Positions 1-13,300 of a DNA stretch of 64,000 nucleotides are shown piece by piece (the stretch's first letter is position 1; each line of letters opens with the position of its first letter). This DNA is from Monosiga brevicollis MX1. Its lineage: Eukaryota; Opisthokonta; Choanoflagellata; Craspedida; Salpingoecidae. Location of the stretch: the NCBI RefSeq assembly GCF_000002865.3, contig NW_001865041.1:793793-857792 (forward strand), given 5' to 3'. Position numbers and translations under genes: made by a program. The notes beneath the pieces were generated by a model. That model was not told the origin of the DNA and searched no databases. It saw only the letters and a list, made by a program, of their open reading frames with translations.

Positions 1-890
1 CCGTATGCAGGGCTGTGGTCTTTGTCGAGGCTGATGCGTGCAATTGACGCAAGGTCTGGCCACCGGACGCACCACAAGCGTTGCATTAGGATGTGAGATG
101 CCGGGGAGAGGTGCTGTGGGGGAAATGCATGCTGCGAGGGCGGGAGGGGGTCATGGCAAAAAAGTCCTGCTGGGGTCGATTCACCTCAAGAAACGTTGCC
201 GTGTTGTCAATTTCTTGAAGCAGTGCTTCGCATGTGGCTTGACATTGCAAGAGGTATGCTTGATACTCTGTGTGGCGGCGGGTTTGCTGCTCGATTTGTG
301 CAGCCTCCAGCTGCAAAGAGAGTGCACAAAGCCGGCGTGTCATGTGGCTTGAGCTTGCACAAGGAGCCTGTCAATGCGGGTTCGGTACGCACCTGATCGA
401 ACCAGGCGAAGAACTGGTGCGTTGTTTCGATGGCTTGGTCGGGAGCAGCTGTGACCGTTGGTGTTGGTTCTTCGGGCGTTTCGGCGGCACTCGGGGCTGG
501 GTCGGACGGGTTTTGGGGTTCGTTGGTTGTGGTCTCGATCGGCTGTGGGTGGCAAAGGTAGGAAGATCAAAGAGGCAGTCAATGGCCAACATCTGACACA
601 CACGCCCTTCAACTGGGACCGTCTTACTAAATCGGGCAATGGACGTTTGGTACTCAAGTTGACCAGATCGAGCACTGAGTTTTGATCGTCAGCCGTCAGA
701 GGGGCAAGCACCGAATCGTCGCGGGCATCCCACTTGGAGAGCAGCTAGTGAAGTTGGTCGGATGTTGCCAAAGTAGCGGGTTGGAACGGTGGAAGCAAGT
801 GAGTGCCGGGCTTGGCGAGAGTAAGAGCAACATGCTTGGCAAGGCCACCACATGACCCACCTCGCGCAGGGAGGCACTGTTATGTGCCAT
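1..890 (-). CDS. COG3: COG complex subunit 3, N-terminal part (runs off left edge)
   Basis: Subunit of the conserved oligomeric Golgi tethering complex, which acts at Golgi membranes in retrograde vesicle docking. Five coding exons close in frame on the minus strand with GT-AG introns: 890-861, 744-628, 542-393, 310-185 and 55-1. The start reads MAHNSASLRE. Exon 2 carries LLSKWDARDD and APLTADDQNSVLDL, which parallel the ALWDRR and APLTDRQTDSVLEL stretch I recall from human COG3. Exon 3 is a Pro/Thr/Glu-rich linker ending AIETTHQFFAWFDQ, where human has IETAQQFFSWF. Exon 4 is a coiled coil (CEALLQEIDNTATFLE). Exon 5 ends STKTTALHT, like SNKTGTLHE. About 159 residues are in the window; the rest lies beyond base 1. 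The parallels are from memory, but several match in the right order, so the call is firm. Confidence 0.85.
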
Positions 891-1550
<660 letters not shown>

Positions 1551-3158
1551 CTAAAGACGGTAGAAACGAACGGCATTGTCGTGGAAGATCTTGCGCTGTG
1601 CGCTCTCCTCGAGCGCGAGCGCATCCAGGGACGTCTAGTCAATGCGGATCAATGCAAGGGCCGTGAGGGTTGGGGCCAGGGATGCATCACAATCAAACAC
1701 TGCTCTGTGCGCGTGTGCGGTGCACGAACCTTCACTGCGTTCACGAGATCGGCATAGCTGCCGCAAACCTTGTCGACGGGGAAGTTGGAGCCAAACATGC
1801 AGCGGTCTGGGCTGAAAGCTTGGATTGCCCCCTCAACCCAGAATTGAAGGCTACTGGCACTCCATTCTCCTAACAAGGCAAGACCGAGGCCAGAGCGGCT
1901 GAGCGGGAGCAAAAGAAAAACGAGAGACAGAAGAACAAACAAACTTGACAAGAATACACTATCCAAACAGTCCAAAAGTGGCACTGTGGCATCGGGGCCA
2001 AGAATTGGACGGATAGCTTGCGTCGCGCTTCGTACCGGCTGAGGTGTGCATGGGATGAATCAAGCCGGAAAGTTTACAGGCCACGTTAGGTTGCCGCGCC
2101 AACAGATTCATGCCAGCTTGCCAGCGTTCTCGTCCCGCATCATCGCGTTCCACGGGACAGGCGACGTGGTTTAGGATGAATGTGACTTGTGGGTATTCGG
2201 CTGCCAGCTCTGCTGCTGCTGCCAGCTAAGCACCGCCAAAGACATGTTCAGAAGGCAGGTTCGTGAGCGGGGCGGGAAGTTGAGGTCTAGCACAGAGGAT
2301 AATGATGATGATGATGACTTTACCTGGTGGGGCAGGAGGTGAAGCTCAAAGATGAGATTGCGGTCGGCCACTAGTTGCATTTGTGCTCGCCACCTGGGTA
2401 GCATGATCAATGTTAGCCCAGGGCATGTCATATACGGAAGAAGCACGGCGTCCACATATGCAACCAAAGAGAGCTCACGCACGTGGGATCGGCTAGGTAA
2501 TCGCGCTCGGCAGCTCGAAGATCCACCTTCTCATCATGCCAGTTGAGCTGCTGTCGAACGCCCCGAAAGCCCGAGTACTGCGCGTGCCAACACACGTTAG
2601 CTTGTGAGGGCTCGCTCCAATCGTCTCTATAGCTACCCCATTCGTCCCTAAATTCTTTGACCCTTGACGGGTCCTGCCTTTCATGCTTGCCAGGTCAAAT
2701 CGAAGGTGTAGAGCAGACCTGGGCATGGGCATCAAGGATGGCGGCAGCATCGGGACTTGCGAGATCGACATAACCGATGATGGCATGGGGAAAGCCGCTT
2801 TGACTTGCATCGGCGGCACGAACTTGAGTGATCCAGCGAGTCTCCTCGATGGGGTCTCCCCGATATTCCCCTTGCACGTGAACCGACTGCACAACGTTGT
2901 GACCGGCAAAGTCTTGTAGCAAGTCAACCAGCAGATACGAGCGTTTCAAGACTGCCAGCTTGCCGTCTGGGGCACCGCACCCACACGCAGTGCATCGCAT
3001 GGGTGACGATCAGTAAATGTGGTCCATTTTCATGTCGCGAGGCTGACACAGGTTGCCTTACCTGTCGGAATGGCTTGAATCCAATGGTATCCATCACCGT
3101 GCTGTTCCAGATCCCAGATATGATGGTGTGTATCCACAATCGGGCCTTGGTAGCTCAT
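1551..3158 (-). CDS. Amidohydrolase-2 family metal-dependent hydrolase
   Basis: Predicted TIM-barrel hydrolase of the amidohydrolase-2 group (COG3618 type), whose members hydrolyse lactones, 2-pyrone-4,6-dicarboxylate and related acids; the substrate here is unknown. The start MSYQGPIVDTHHHIWDLEQ supplies the first metal-binding His cluster, and exon 1 (3158-3062) ends at a GTAAGG donor. Later exons read HVQGEYRGDPIEETRWITQ and HAIIGYVDLASPDA near 2700-2900, then GMNLLARQPNVACKLSGL near 2100. PDRCMFGSNFPVDK near 1800 is the family's C-terminal motif with the metal-ligand Asp. The last exon ends IFHDNAVRFYRL at a TAG (1551-1553), the usual family ending. The donor after YADLVNAVK appears to be GTTCGT, a weak site. 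I did not fix every exon boundary in the middle. Confidence 0.8.
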
Positions 3159-3305
3159 GATTGCGGCGGCTCTTGCTTTGAGGGCACGTCCAGATCGCTC
3201 CAGCAAAGTTGTGAGTGGGACATACAGGGATCAAGCGGTCGAGCAAATGGCTGACATTTGTGTCAAACAACACACACATCAATGGATGCAACTGACATGC
3301 AGTGC

Positions 3306-3373
<68 letters not shown>

Positions 3374-3673
3374 TCACTTACTTACGTTGGGCGGGCGAGC
3401 GCTGCTGCGTTGGCTCTCTCGGTGTCAGTCTAGAGCTGCTGATTGGTGTGGCCAAGAAGGCGCAAGAGGGCATTCAGAGACGCCTGACGGGGACGAGAGC
3501 TGCGCCGACACGACGGAAGCTCTTGCCTCGGCTGCTGTGCACTGTGTGGCAAAAGGCTTCACGCCACCGTGCGCGCAACACGTGGCGGAGTCGCTGACCA
3601 CGGTCGTATCGTTCTTTCGGTTCACGGCTGAAACAGAGTTTGGACAATCAGGGCTTTTGACAACCATTCAAGC
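3159..3673. promoter_or_regulatory. Divergent intergenic region, amidohydrolase / fatty acid hydroxylase
   Basis: About 515 bases between two start codons pointing apart, so it should carry both promoters and 5' untranslated regions. A CA repeat sits in the middle. I see no clear TATA element and no gene. Confidence 0.5.
3308..3372. repeat. (CA)n microsatellite in divergent promoter
   Basis: About 32 CA units between the amidohydrolase and the fatty acid hydroxylase start codons. Confidence 0.98.
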
Positions 3674-4579
3674 ATGGCTGTGTCAGACACTGCGCCGCTC
3701 ACGCCGGCAACGATTGACATGAATGGCTCCATGTTTGTGCAAGTGGCTCGGTTGGGGCCCGCCTACTGGGACTGGGTGCACCGACCCTCCTCACAGCGTA
3801 CCTTTCGCATGTTTCGCTACGACTTTTTTGAATTTTTCGCCGCAACCTCTTGGTGGGCCATTCCAGTCGTCTGGCTTCCAATCATTGCCTTCCTCATGTG
3901 GCGAGCTACCGGCACTGCTGCCCTGTCCCAAGCCAGCATCATCGTCTGGTTCATGGGAGGCTTTCTGCTCTGGACCTTCTTGGAGTACATGTTGCATCGC
4001 TTCCTCTTTCACATCCTCTTCTCCCAGTCGCACTTTTTTATCACCTTCCACTTTCTTCTGCATGGACAGCATCACAAGTTCCCCCTTGACAAGGGTCGCC
4101 TCGTCTTCCCGCCCGTGGCAGGCTTTATGATGGCCTCACCGTTTTACCTGCTATTCCGGTCTCTTTTGTCTGCCCCGACCGCGGACACGTTAATGGCTGG
4201 TGCCCTCCTGGGCTACGTGTCGTACGACCTCATTCACTACTATCTCCATCATGGTAAACCTACGCTGGCCTACTTTCAAGATCTCAAGGATTATCATCGT
4301 CGTCACCACTATAAGGAGCCCGATTTGGGTATGTACACGAGCACACTCGGGTGGTGCCAACGCTGCACAATTGAGCAGGCGAGGTTGGCACAACACCTCA
4401 GACGCTAGGCTTGGCCTCGAGCTTGATGTGCATGTTGTCTTCTTCTGTTGCTCCTAGCCCCTCATGCAGCTCGTTTTCCCACCAATTCACACTATGCTCT
4501 CTTAGGCTACGGTATCAGCAGCAAACTGTGGGATTACCCGTTTGGCACTCTTTTAGGCAGTAATGGTACCAAGCAGTGA
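3674..4579 (+). CDS. FA2H: Fatty acid 2-hydroxylase (no cytochrome b5 domain)
   Basis: Di-iron membrane enzyme of the fatty acid hydroxylase/sterol desaturase family. Relatives (FA2H, yeast Scs7) 2-hydroxylate the acyl chain of ceramide in the ER. Exon 1 is 3674-4328 and exon 2 is 4506-4579; the intron is GTATGT...TTAG and the phase closes. Histidine boxes are visible in order: HRFLFH, HGQHH, HYYLHH and YHRRHHY. The segments between are strongly hydrophobic (WAIPVVWLPIIAFLMW, ASIIVWFMGGFLLWTFLEY). The tail GYGISSKLWDYPFGTL matches the FA2H C-terminus. The product is about 242 residues. Animal and fungal FA2H proteins carry an N-terminal cytochrome b5 domain and run to about 370 residues; none is seen here, so the electron donor would have to be separate unless an upstream exon was missed. 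Confidence 0.88.
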
Positions 4580-4845
4580 CGACGTCTGGGCGCAGATTCA
4601 AAAGCTCTGGCAGCCCAGCGGGGCTTCTTTCTTTACCCTCAGTGTCATCGAGGTCTTATTCTGTCTTTGGGTTAGCCAAATAATAATGGACCTGACCTCA
4701 ATCGGTACCACGACCTTGCATCCTCCTCGACGTTACATTTGTACCATCACGAGCCCTTGATCTCAGTCTTAGTTGTTGTCCAAATCAATGCTATTCTTCT
4801 CGTCGCTGGCCTTTCTACTATGCCTGTTATAGCCCTGCACACATC

Positions 4846-4920
<75 letters not shown>

Positions 4921-5126
4921 CTTCCGATCTGTGTATGAGGAGATCCTCTCTAGCCCATTTTTTCAGCGTGCAATGGTTGAAGAGCATGGAAATTAGATCA
5001 TGGATTGGACACGGACTTTGGCACAAGTGATGAACAAGCTCGACGCCGTGTGTAGATGGTCTTGAGCACTTTGAAAGACACGCCGGAACTTGGATCACAA
5101 AAAGGTCTGAACACCTTTGGCCACGC
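4580..5126. other. Convergent intergenic region with CA repeat
   Basis: About 550 bases between the hydroxylase stop and the phosphoglucomutase stop. It holds a CA repeat at 4848-4918 and no open frame that looks coding. Confidence 0.6.
4848..4918. repeat. (CA)n microsatellite
   Basis: About 35 CA units in the convergent intergenic region. Confidence 0.98.
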
Positions 5127-8126
<3,000 letters not shown>

Positions 8127-8549
8127 GATGTAGGGTCAAAGTGGGCAAGGATTCCAAAGCTGTTCGCCCAAAGAGCAACACGCGCAGGTGAGTGGATGAA
8201 CAGAAAAAGACGGATTGCAAGCACGAGACAAGATGTGAAACGGCTCCCCTGCCAAAGAGCCAGGCGAGGGAGTTCTTTCCGACTGCCACAGGGGCCAGGC
8301 GTGGCGGGGGCACATTCCAGCCGCCAGTGGTGGATGAGGCTGTCCACGCTTACATTCCACACGGACCAGTCAAATGATTGTGGAGCCATATTGCTCTTGC
8401 TTGTTCTTGTTCTTGCATTCTGCTGTTGTGACTGTTGTGAGAGTTGTCTGACAAAATGTTTCATCTGACAATCGTGTCGTCTGACATTTTGCGGCGGGGC
8501 AGGAGGGGGTGTGGTACTCCAATAACAAGAAACAAGAAACGGCCCGACC
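8127..8549. promoter_or_regulatory. Divergent promoter region with three TCTGACA copies
   Basis: About 420 bases between the phosphoglucomutase and glycosyltransferase start codons. Three copies of TCTGACA lie within about 45 bases at roughly 8446-8490, 60-100 bases before the glycosyltransferase ATG. The same heptamer appears near other starts in this window. Confidence 0.4.
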
Positions 8550-9683
8550 ATGAGGCGGGGGCGCGTCGTGTACGGGGCCTTGGCCGTGGGGTTGGCGATA
8601 CTGTTGGTGGTTTCAGTTTGGCAGTATCGGCAGCGGTCTCGGTATTTTGATGACGTTGCAATTTTTCGCAGCCCAGTGCAAGAGAGGGAGCGGCTACCAG
8701 CCCACCCTTGCTGGGCCGTGCCCGTGTGGAACAAGTGCTTCGTGGCAACCGCAGACATTTCACCGGCACCCCACGTCGGCGATACAGAGGTGGACTATCC
8801 TTTTGATCTTGAGTGGTATCGCCAAGGCTTGAGTGCCTTTCAAGCCAGGGCAGCTGAGCGGCCCCTGCGCATTTACGTGGTATCGGAGCAGTTGCCAGCG
8901 TTTCTGACTGAGATGCTGCCCCTGCTCGAGGCCGCTCAGCAGCGTTTCGTGCTGATCTCGGGGCTGTCGGACCTCACTGTCCCACAAATGACCCTTATGC
9001 CGGGGTTTCACTATCATTCCAAAGTTTTGGGTGCATCGGTCAGCGCGATCTTGGACCACCCATTGCTTGTGCAATGGTTTGCACAAAATGCCGGGCTGGT
9101 CCACGAGCGGCTGACGGCCTTGCCCATTGGGGTTGACCTGCACACACAGTCTTTTCGCGGACAGCGCACAGTTCAGCAACAAGCTGAAGAGCTGGCCCGC
9201 AAGCGTACCGAGCAGTTGCGCTTCGCTTTCCGACGCCAAGAGGTCATCTTGAACATGGGGCTCAAAGGCACCCGAGCCCAGATCGCTGCAGCGTTACGCG
9301 AGCGCCTCGGTTCGGCTGTACTCGAGCCCGGCCGCATTGAACGTTTGGCTCTCTGGACGTACTATGCTCAAACGCAATTTGTGCTGAGCCCACCGGGTGT
9401 GGGCTACGATTGCCATCGTACTTGGGAGGCTCTCCTGATGGGGGCCGTGCCCGTAGTTGAACGCCGCGCGGCCTACGACGCGCTTTTTGATCAACTGCCT
9501 GTCATTCGCATCGACAACTTGACAGCCCTGCCAGAAGAAGACTTGCTTGCTGCTTGGACAGCGCAGGCCGAACAGCGATTCGTGCACTTTGACGAGACAC
9601 TCCTCTTGTCACGCTACTGGATGCAGCTCATCCTTATGGCGGGCTTGGAGACAACATCCGAGCGTGCATCCCGCATGATGTGA
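8550..9683 (+). CDS. Exostosin/RXYLT1-like type II membrane glycosyltransferase
   Basis: Intronless 377-residue frame. A short basic N-terminus (MRRGRVVYG) leads into one hydrophobic span, LAVGLAILLVVSVW (residues about 10-24), giving a type II Golgi-style topology with a lumenal catalytic domain. The clearest signature is FVLSPPGVGYDCHRTWEALL near residue 280 followed by GAVPVVE. That is the nucleotide-sugar-binding style segment shared by exostosin-like (GT47) and RXYLT1-type transferases, where Pro-Gly, Asp, His-Arg and Trp-Glu are conserved. Substrate and donor cannot be told. It is one of only a few uninterrupted genes here, which may mean retroposition or transfer. The ATG at 8550 is the first in frame and directly precedes the membrane anchor. 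Confidence 0.65.
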   Translation: MRRGRVVYGALAVGLAILLVVSVWQYRQRSRYFDDVAIFRSPVQERERLPAHPCWAVPVWNKCFVATADISPAPHVGDTEVDYPFDLEWYRQGLSAFQARAAERPLRIYVVSEQLPAFLTEMLPLLEAAQQRFVLISGLSDLTVPQMTLMPGFHYHSKVLGASVSAILDHPLLVQWFAQNAGLVHERLTALPIGVDLHTQSFRGQRTVQQQAEELARKRTEQLRFAFRRQEVILNMGLKGTRAQIAAALRERLGSAVLEPGRIERLALWTYYAQTQFVLSPPGVGYDCHRTWEALLMGAVPVVERRAAYDALFDQLPVIRIDNLTALPEEDLLAAWTAQAEQRFVHFDETLLLSRYWMQLILMAGLETTSERASRMM

Positions 9684-9967
9684 CGGCCTAGGAGATGTCT
9701 GAACCCCAATAATACAAACTTCATAATTGACCCTGTGAACGTGAGCTCGCTGCTTCTTTTCGGAAGATGGATGATGGCCTTTCTCGGGGAGGTGATGTAT
9801 TTGCGGGAACGCCCAAGGGCCCTTTCTTGTCTTGCGTAAAAACATGCAGACTATGTGCAGATCAGGTAATGTTGTGTATTTAGAATCAAGAAGAAGAATT
9901 AAGAGAAGTTGTCGCATCGAAAACAAAACAGTCCAGCATAGCGTGATTTGAAGAACAAAAAAGCCAG

Positions 9968-10043
<76 letters not shown>

Positions 10044-10382
10044 CCGCCCACACACTCTCGTCTCTTCTCTGAGGGATTTTAATTTTCTGCGCCAACGCGT
10101 ACACTGACATTCAGACCACCACAACAACAACCCCCACCTCACTCACTCATCACACCCACACGTATACATACAGACAGACAGTGGGCTGCGGCAGGCTCTT
10201 GTTGGCGGCGGTCTGGTGGCCGTCACAACTTCCTGGCCCTTGTTGTTTTTAAAGAAGACCGGAGCAAGCCTTTCACATCAGGTTTGTTTGGTGCGCACAA
10301 GCTCGATCAGCCCCATCAACCTACCCCAGCGGTTGTCCTGCAGCACTCACCAGACGCCCGACTCACCTCTAGCACCTCCAGC
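9684..10382. promoter_or_regulatory. Intergenic region upstream of talin
   Basis: About 700 bases with a 70-base CA repeat and a C/A-rich stretch up to the talin start. No gene was recognised. It should hold the glycosyltransferase 3' end and the talin promoter. Confidence 0.5.
9970..10040. repeat. (CA)n microsatellite upstream of talin
   Basis: About 35 CA units, roughly 340 bases before the talin start codon. Confidence 0.98.
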
Positions 10383-13300
10383 ATGTCTGAGATTGCCATT
10401 GTGGTGCATGTTCTGGACCAGCGAGATGTGCCTCTCAAGGTATGCTCAGTTTAAACGTCTACTGCTTCTCGCCGCCTTCGGCCTCACCCCTTCTTCATTT
10501 TGGCGCCTGCTTGCGCCTGCGGGGGTTTGGCTACATAGGTGAACAAGACGACGACCATCACTGAAGTATGCCTGCAGGTTATTCAAGAACTTGGCCAAGA
10601 CATTGAAAGCGGTGTGTCATGGCAGGCAACCTGCCTACCAACTTACTCGTCTCTCTGCGTGCGCTTCTTGCGCGCTTTTGAGCACTGACACCCACCAACC
10701 CGACGTAGCTGGTGATTATGGCCTGCTACGCAAATCGGAGCATGGCGGCTTCAACCTTTGGCTGGACGCCGGCGCTTCCTTGGGCACTCTGGGAATTCAA
10801 GAACAGGTATGTTGATGGCCTTGAATTTCCTAGGCGCCAACGAGCACCGCGCAATGACGAAGCGTGATGTCCCTGTTTGTCCTTCGCTTTCGTCGTCAGG
10901 AAACCCTCTGTATGCGCAAGCGCCAACGCATGCTCAAAATCAAGCTGATCGATGGTTCCGAAAAAAGCATCCGTACCCTCATGGTTTGTAGCCACCGCCC
11001 AACATGTGTGCTGGCACGAACATGAATTCCCAATAATCATGTCCAGCCCTGATCACCCGCCATCTCCAAATCTGCCTTTGCAGATTGATGAGAGCCAGAC
11101 CCTGGGGGCCATTGTCCGCCACGTATGCCATCGCATCGGCGTACAAAACTTTGAGGAGTATTCTCTCGTGCCCGAAGAGACTGATACAGTTGCCTCGGCC
11201 AAGCTCGCCAGTGTCAAACGCAAGAAGAAGGAGACCCTATCCGACGTTCGCGCCCGACTCAACGTACGATGACACCATTTATGGCTTCATTTCTTCTTTC
11301 TCTTCTTCTTCGTCTTCTTCTTTTCTTCCTCCTCCTCTTCTGCTTCCTTTTCTTCTTCTTCTTCTTCTTCTTTTTCTTCCTCCTCTTCTTCCTCGACTTC
11401 TCTTGCTCTCTCTGTTTCTCTTTCTACCTCTCCATCTCCCTCCCCAACACACTCTCTTTCCTGGGTTTTCCTGACCACCATTCCAACAGCAACACCAGGC
11501 AGCAACACCCAACGACAACTCTGAGCATCAAGCATGCACATTTCATAGCCAACTGGTCCTTGCGTTGCCCCCGTGGCTATTTCTAGGAGGAGGAGAAGTG
11601 GCTGCAACACGACCTCACCCTTTTGGAGCAGAACGTGCGCCCAGACGAGGTCCTGGTGCTGCGCAAAAAGTTCTTCTATACTGACCAAGAAATTGACCGA
11701 AATGACCCGGTGCAGGTCAACCTTGTTTATGGCCAGGTCAGAAACCAAGTTCATCTCGCTCAGATTGCTTTGGTGGCCTCAAAATCTCAAATCCCTTCAA
11801 TCGCTAGCTCATTTCGATTACCTTGCTCTGAATCCTTTGCCTGGTCACACGTCGCAGTCCAAGGACGCCATCCTCAAGGGCCAATACCCATGCACACAGG
11901 ACGAAGCAGTCACGTTCGCGGGCATGCAAATGCAGATCGAATTTGGCAACCACAACCCAGACCGCCACAAGGTGGGCTTTATCGATGATCTGCGCAGCGT
12001 CTTGCCTCTGGAATACGTCAAGGTCAAGGGCATCGAAAAGAAAATCTACGCAGAGCACAAGAAACAACAGGGTGTGCAGGAGTTGGCCGTCAAGTACAAG
12101 TATATCACCATGTGTCGCTCTCTCAACACCTACGGCATCAGCTTCTTCAAAGTCAAGGAAAAGCTCAAGGGCAAAAACAAGCTCGTCAGCACACTGCTTG
12201 GCATTACTCGCGAGAGCGTCATGCGCATGGATGAGAAGACCAAGGAGGTCCTCCGCACCTGGCCCCTCACCACCGTGCGTCGGTGGGTTGCCTCGCCCAA
12301 CAGCTTTACCCTCGACTTTGGTGACTATGCAGAATACTACAGCGTCCAAACGGACGAGGGGGACAGCATTTCCCAGCTCATCGCCGGCTATATCGATATC
12401 ATTCTGAAGAAAAAACGCCAAGCCGACCAGCGCGAGGTCGAGCAGTTTGCCGAAAGCCAGGTCGCCATGGCTGAAGCTGCAGAGAGCAAGATGGCCACCG
12501 CTGAGGCCGTGGGTCCCATGCGCGCCCAGCAGATGAACGCCCGACGCAACACCGCCGCCTTGGGTGCACGCCCGCGCCTTCGCACTAGCGCACAGGGCCA
12601 ACTCTCCTTGGCAACTCACGTTAGCAAGGCTCAGGAAAGCTTGCAAAAAGCCGCTGCCAGTGTGACTGCGCCGCAGCCGCCTCAAGCCGAAGACGACGCT
12701 TCCTCTCAGTCCCGCGTGGATCAAGCTGCTGTTGCGAAACAACAGGTCATCTCCTCTGTGGCTGCCATCATGGTCAACTGTAGCTCATTGTTGAACATCT
12801 CCAGCAAGACTGATCGCGGGCGCTCCCACCTGACGGGGCTGGGGTCTGCCTTTACCGCCATCTCCTCAAATATCGTCAACGCCGCTACCAACGCCGCACG
12901 CACCGCTGGTCTGGATGATAACCAGGCCTCGGCCATCGTGTCTGCGAGTCAAGAGTTTGTTGGAGCAATTGCAGCTGTCGTGGAACCCTATGCGGCGAAC
13001 GAAAGCGGAAACGTTCCTGCCGCACCCCTCGAAGCCTCCATCAAGATTGCTGCCACCGCAGCAGAGCGCCTGCTCTCCGTTTTGGGGTCCCTCGAGGTCA
13101 CGCGGGAGCAATCCGAACGCCTCAATGGCCTTGTGCGCAACGTGGCCACCGGTACGGCAGCACTAGTCGAGCAAGCTAAGGTTGTTGCTGGACAGTGTGA
13201 TGACCCAACCATGCAGCAGCACGTCATCAAGGCCGCGAAAACCGTAGCCACGAGCATCACCCAGCTTGCAGCCAATGGCAAAATTTTGGGGCCCGTGCTC

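Noticed and set aside
371-711. Apparent frameshift in the first gene (two overlapping minus-strand frames)
   Set aside because: Resolved as an intron: GTAAGA donor after position 628 and AG before 542 restore a continuous COG3 reading.
11287-11754. Glu-rich frame opposite a talin intron
   Set aside because: It is the reverse of a CTT-rich intron and overlaps a confirmed talin exon.
11804-12742. 312-residue frame antisense to the talin head
   Set aside because: Shadow of the large talin exon caused by codon bias; no family motif.
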